Positions 5,143-6,598 of a stretch of 6,598 nt of DNA are shown one piece after another. Within the stretch, counting starts at the first letter, position 1, and the number at the start of each line of letters is the position of its first letter. The notes under the pieces are model-generated. The model was given only the letters and a program-made list of their open reading frames with translations, was not told the DNA's origin and ran no database searches. Origin of the DNA: Sphingomonadales bacterium (GTDB lineage: Bacteria; Pseudomonadota; Alphaproteobacteria; Sphingomonadales; Sphingomonadaceae); assembly GCA_027489295.1 (NCBI GenBank), contig JAIYAA010000211.1, forward strand, positions 1 to 6,598. Direction: 5' to 3'. A program made the position numbers and the translations under genes.

Positions 5143-6598
5143 TCCGCACGGCCCTGCTCGCCGCGACACTGCTCGCCGCCCTGCCCGCCGCCGCGCAGGA
5201 GGCGAAGCCGACCGCCAATCTTGCCGCGCCGGTGAAGACCTTCGGCCGCGTTTCGTTCGATGCGCGCTCGCTGATGATCGACGGCAAGCGCACCGTGATC
5301 TGGTCGAGCGAGATGCACGCCTTCCGCTTGCCCTCGCCCGATCTGTGGCGCGACGTGCTGCAGAAGATGAAGGCGAGCGGCTTCAACACCGTCGCCTTCT
5401 ATTTCGACTGGGGCTTCCACAGCCCAAAGCGCGGCGTCTACGACTTCTCGGGCATCCGCGACATCGATCGGCTGCTGACCATGGCGGAGGAGGAAGGCCT
5501 CTACGTCATCACCCGCGCCGGGCCCTATGTGAATGCCGAACTTGCCCGAGGCGGCTTCCCCGGCTGGCTGGTCAACCAGCGCGCCCGCGCCCGCACCGAC
5601 GATCCCGACTATATGGCGGCCGCGGACGAGTGGCTCACCCGGGTCCATGCGATCATCGCACGGCACCAGATCAACGGGGACGGCAAAGGCCACAAGGGCA
5701 CCGTCATTCTCCACCAGATCGAGAACGAGCTGGCGCTGACCACACCTTCGCAGCGCCGCTACATGGACCACCTCGCCGCCAAGGCCCGCGCCGACGGCAT
5801 CACCGTGCCGCTGTTCCACAACGACCAGGGCCGCAACGGCTATTGGGTGCCGGCGGGTAGCGGGGTCGAGAAGACGGTCGAGGGACCGAACGATCTCTAT
5901 GCGTTCGACGGCTATCCCGGCGGTACCTGCACCGTGGCGGGCAAGCCGACGCGCGGATCCGCGGCACCGGACTGGGGCTTTTACGGCCCCGGCGGGGCGA
6001 AGGGCGGCGCTTCCGCCTCGCCCAACACGCCGGGTTTCCTCGCCGAGTTCGGCGGCGGCTGGTTCGATTACTGGGGATCGAACGGCGGATACGAATGCAA
6101 CGCGATCCAGCGCGGCAAGCGCTTCCAGCGGGTGTTCTACGGCACCAACCTCGCCAACGGCATAGGCATCCAGAGCTTCTATATGGGCTTTGGCGGCACC
6201 AGCTGGGGCTGGCTGCCGGCACCGGTGGTGTTCACCAGCTACGATTACGGCTCGGCGATCGCCGAAACCCGCGCGCTGCGCCCCAAGGCCGAGGAGCTGA
6301 AGCAGCTCGCCGGGCTGATCCAGAGCGTGCCCGATCTCGCCGGCATGGTGCCCGCCGGGCCCGTGGCGGTCTCGTCCGAACGCATCCAGGTCTATCACAA
6401 CCGGAGCCCCGAGAGCGACGCGCGCTTCCTGCTCGTCACCCACAAGCCGTCGAACGGCCAGACCGAGGACCGCTTCACCGTCACCGCCGACCTGCCCGAA
6501 GGTCGCTACAGCTGGCCGATGGCGCTCAATGGCTTCGACGCGAAGTGGCTGGTCGCGGGCGTGACGCTGGGCGGCCAGCGGCTGGTCTATGCGAGTTC
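5139..6598 (+). CDS. Secreted beta-galactosidase, GH35 family (N-terminal part; runs off the window)
   Basis: The frame is open from ATG 5139 to the right edge, giving 486 residues without a stop. It hydrolyses terminal beta-galactosyl residues, here probably galactan or arabinogalactan side chains of RG-I. A signal peptide is clear: MIRTALLAATLLAALPAAA, cleaved near A19-Q20. The GH35 TIM barrel starts about residue 38 (a FDARSLMIDGKR strand, then SSEMHAFRLP). The acid/base is E197 in HQIENEL and the nucleophile is E303 in FLAEFGGGWFDYWG. Further family signatures are RAGPYVNAE, FDGYPGG, FYMGFGGTSWGW (347-358) and TSYDYGSAI. Two cysteines, C264 and C320, flank the nucleophile. The pattern matches the large multidomain (fungal LacA-like) GH35 group better than the short bacterial type, so additional beta-sandwich domains should follow outside the window. 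The ATGA overlap with rhaM places it in the operon. Confidence 0.94.
   Translation, partial: MIRTALLAATLLAALPAAAQEAKPTANLAAPVKTFGRVSFDARSLMIDGKRTVIWSSEMHAFRLPSPDLWRDVLQKMKASGFNTVAFYFDWGFHSPKRGVYDFSGIRDIDRLLTMAEEEGLYVITRAGPYVNAELARGGFPGWLVNQRARARTDDPDYMAAADEWLTRVHAIIARHQINGDGKGHKGTVILHQIENELALTTPSQRRYMDHLAAKARADGITVPLFHNDQGRNGYWVPAGSGVEKTVEGPNDLYAFDGYPGGTCTVAGKPTRGSAAPDWGFYGPGGAKGGASASPNTPGFLAEFGGGWFDYWGSNGGYECNAIQRGKRFQRVFYGTNLANGIGIQSFYMGFGGTSWGWLPAPVVFTSYDYGSAIAETRALRPKAEELKQLAGLIQSVPDLAGMVPAGPVAVSSERIQVYHNRSPESDARFLLVTHKPSNGQTEDRFTVTADLPEGRYSWPMALNGFDAKWLVAGVTLGGQRLVYAS

Noticed and set aside
5130..6443. A 437-codon open frame on the - strand opposite GH35
   Set aside because: Antisense shadow of the beta-galactosidase, which has an uninterrupted catalytic domain on the + strand.
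1..6598. CRISPR arrays, insertion sequences, tRNA or rRNA genes
   Set aside because: No regularly spaced repeats, terminal inverted repeats, transposase sequence or RNA-gene signatures were seen; nearly all bases are covered by coding sequence.

Overview
The window is very GC-rich, with G/C strongly favoured at third codon positions, densely packed genes all on the + strand and short or absent intergenic gaps. Together with a TonB-dependent receptor placed directly ahead of carbohydrate-active enzymes, this suggests an alphaproteobacterium of the Sphingomonadaceae type (Sphingomonas or a relative). That assignment is inference from composition and gene style; no marker gene is present.

Layout: (1) 1-150 is the last 49 residues of an outer-membrane TonB-dependent receptor. 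(2) 151-220 is a short intergenic gap holding a convincing intrinsic terminator (9-bp perfect stem plus five T), followed almost at once by a Shine-Dalgarno site. (3) 221-2101 encodes a secreted PL11 rhamnogalacturonan lyase. (4) 2114-3331 encodes a CE12 SGNH rhamnogalacturonan acetylesterase with an N-terminal beta-sandwich-like region. (5) 3331-4812 encodes a GH28 pectinase-family enzyme with no visible signal peptide. (6) 4828-5142 encodes L-rhamnose mutarotase (RhaM). (7) 5139 to the window end is the N-terminal 486 residues of a secreted GH35 beta-galactosidase that runs off the window.

The five downstream genes are separated by 12 bp, -1 bp, 15 bp and -4 bp, so they look like one translationally coupled operon. 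Their functions converge on rhamnogalacturonan-I (the hairy region of pectin): the receptor would import oligosaccharides, CE12 removes acetyl groups, PL11 cuts the Rha-GalA backbone, GH28 attacks galacturonic-acid linkages, GH35 trims galactose side chains, and RhaM equilibrates released L-rhamnose for catabolism. Enzymes expected for completion (GH105 unsaturated galacturonyl hydrolase, GH106 or GH78 rhamnosidase, rhamnose and galacturonate catabolism, a regulator) are not in the window and may flank it.

This is a recognisable pectin-utilisation locus rather than a wholly unknown system. The points most worth a second look are the terminator squeezed between receptor and lyase with no room for a promoter after it, the signal-less and cysteine-containing GH28 with altered catalytic-site motifs, the PL11 and CE12 genes lying in the same frame separated by one TAG, and a GH35 that resembles the large fungal type.
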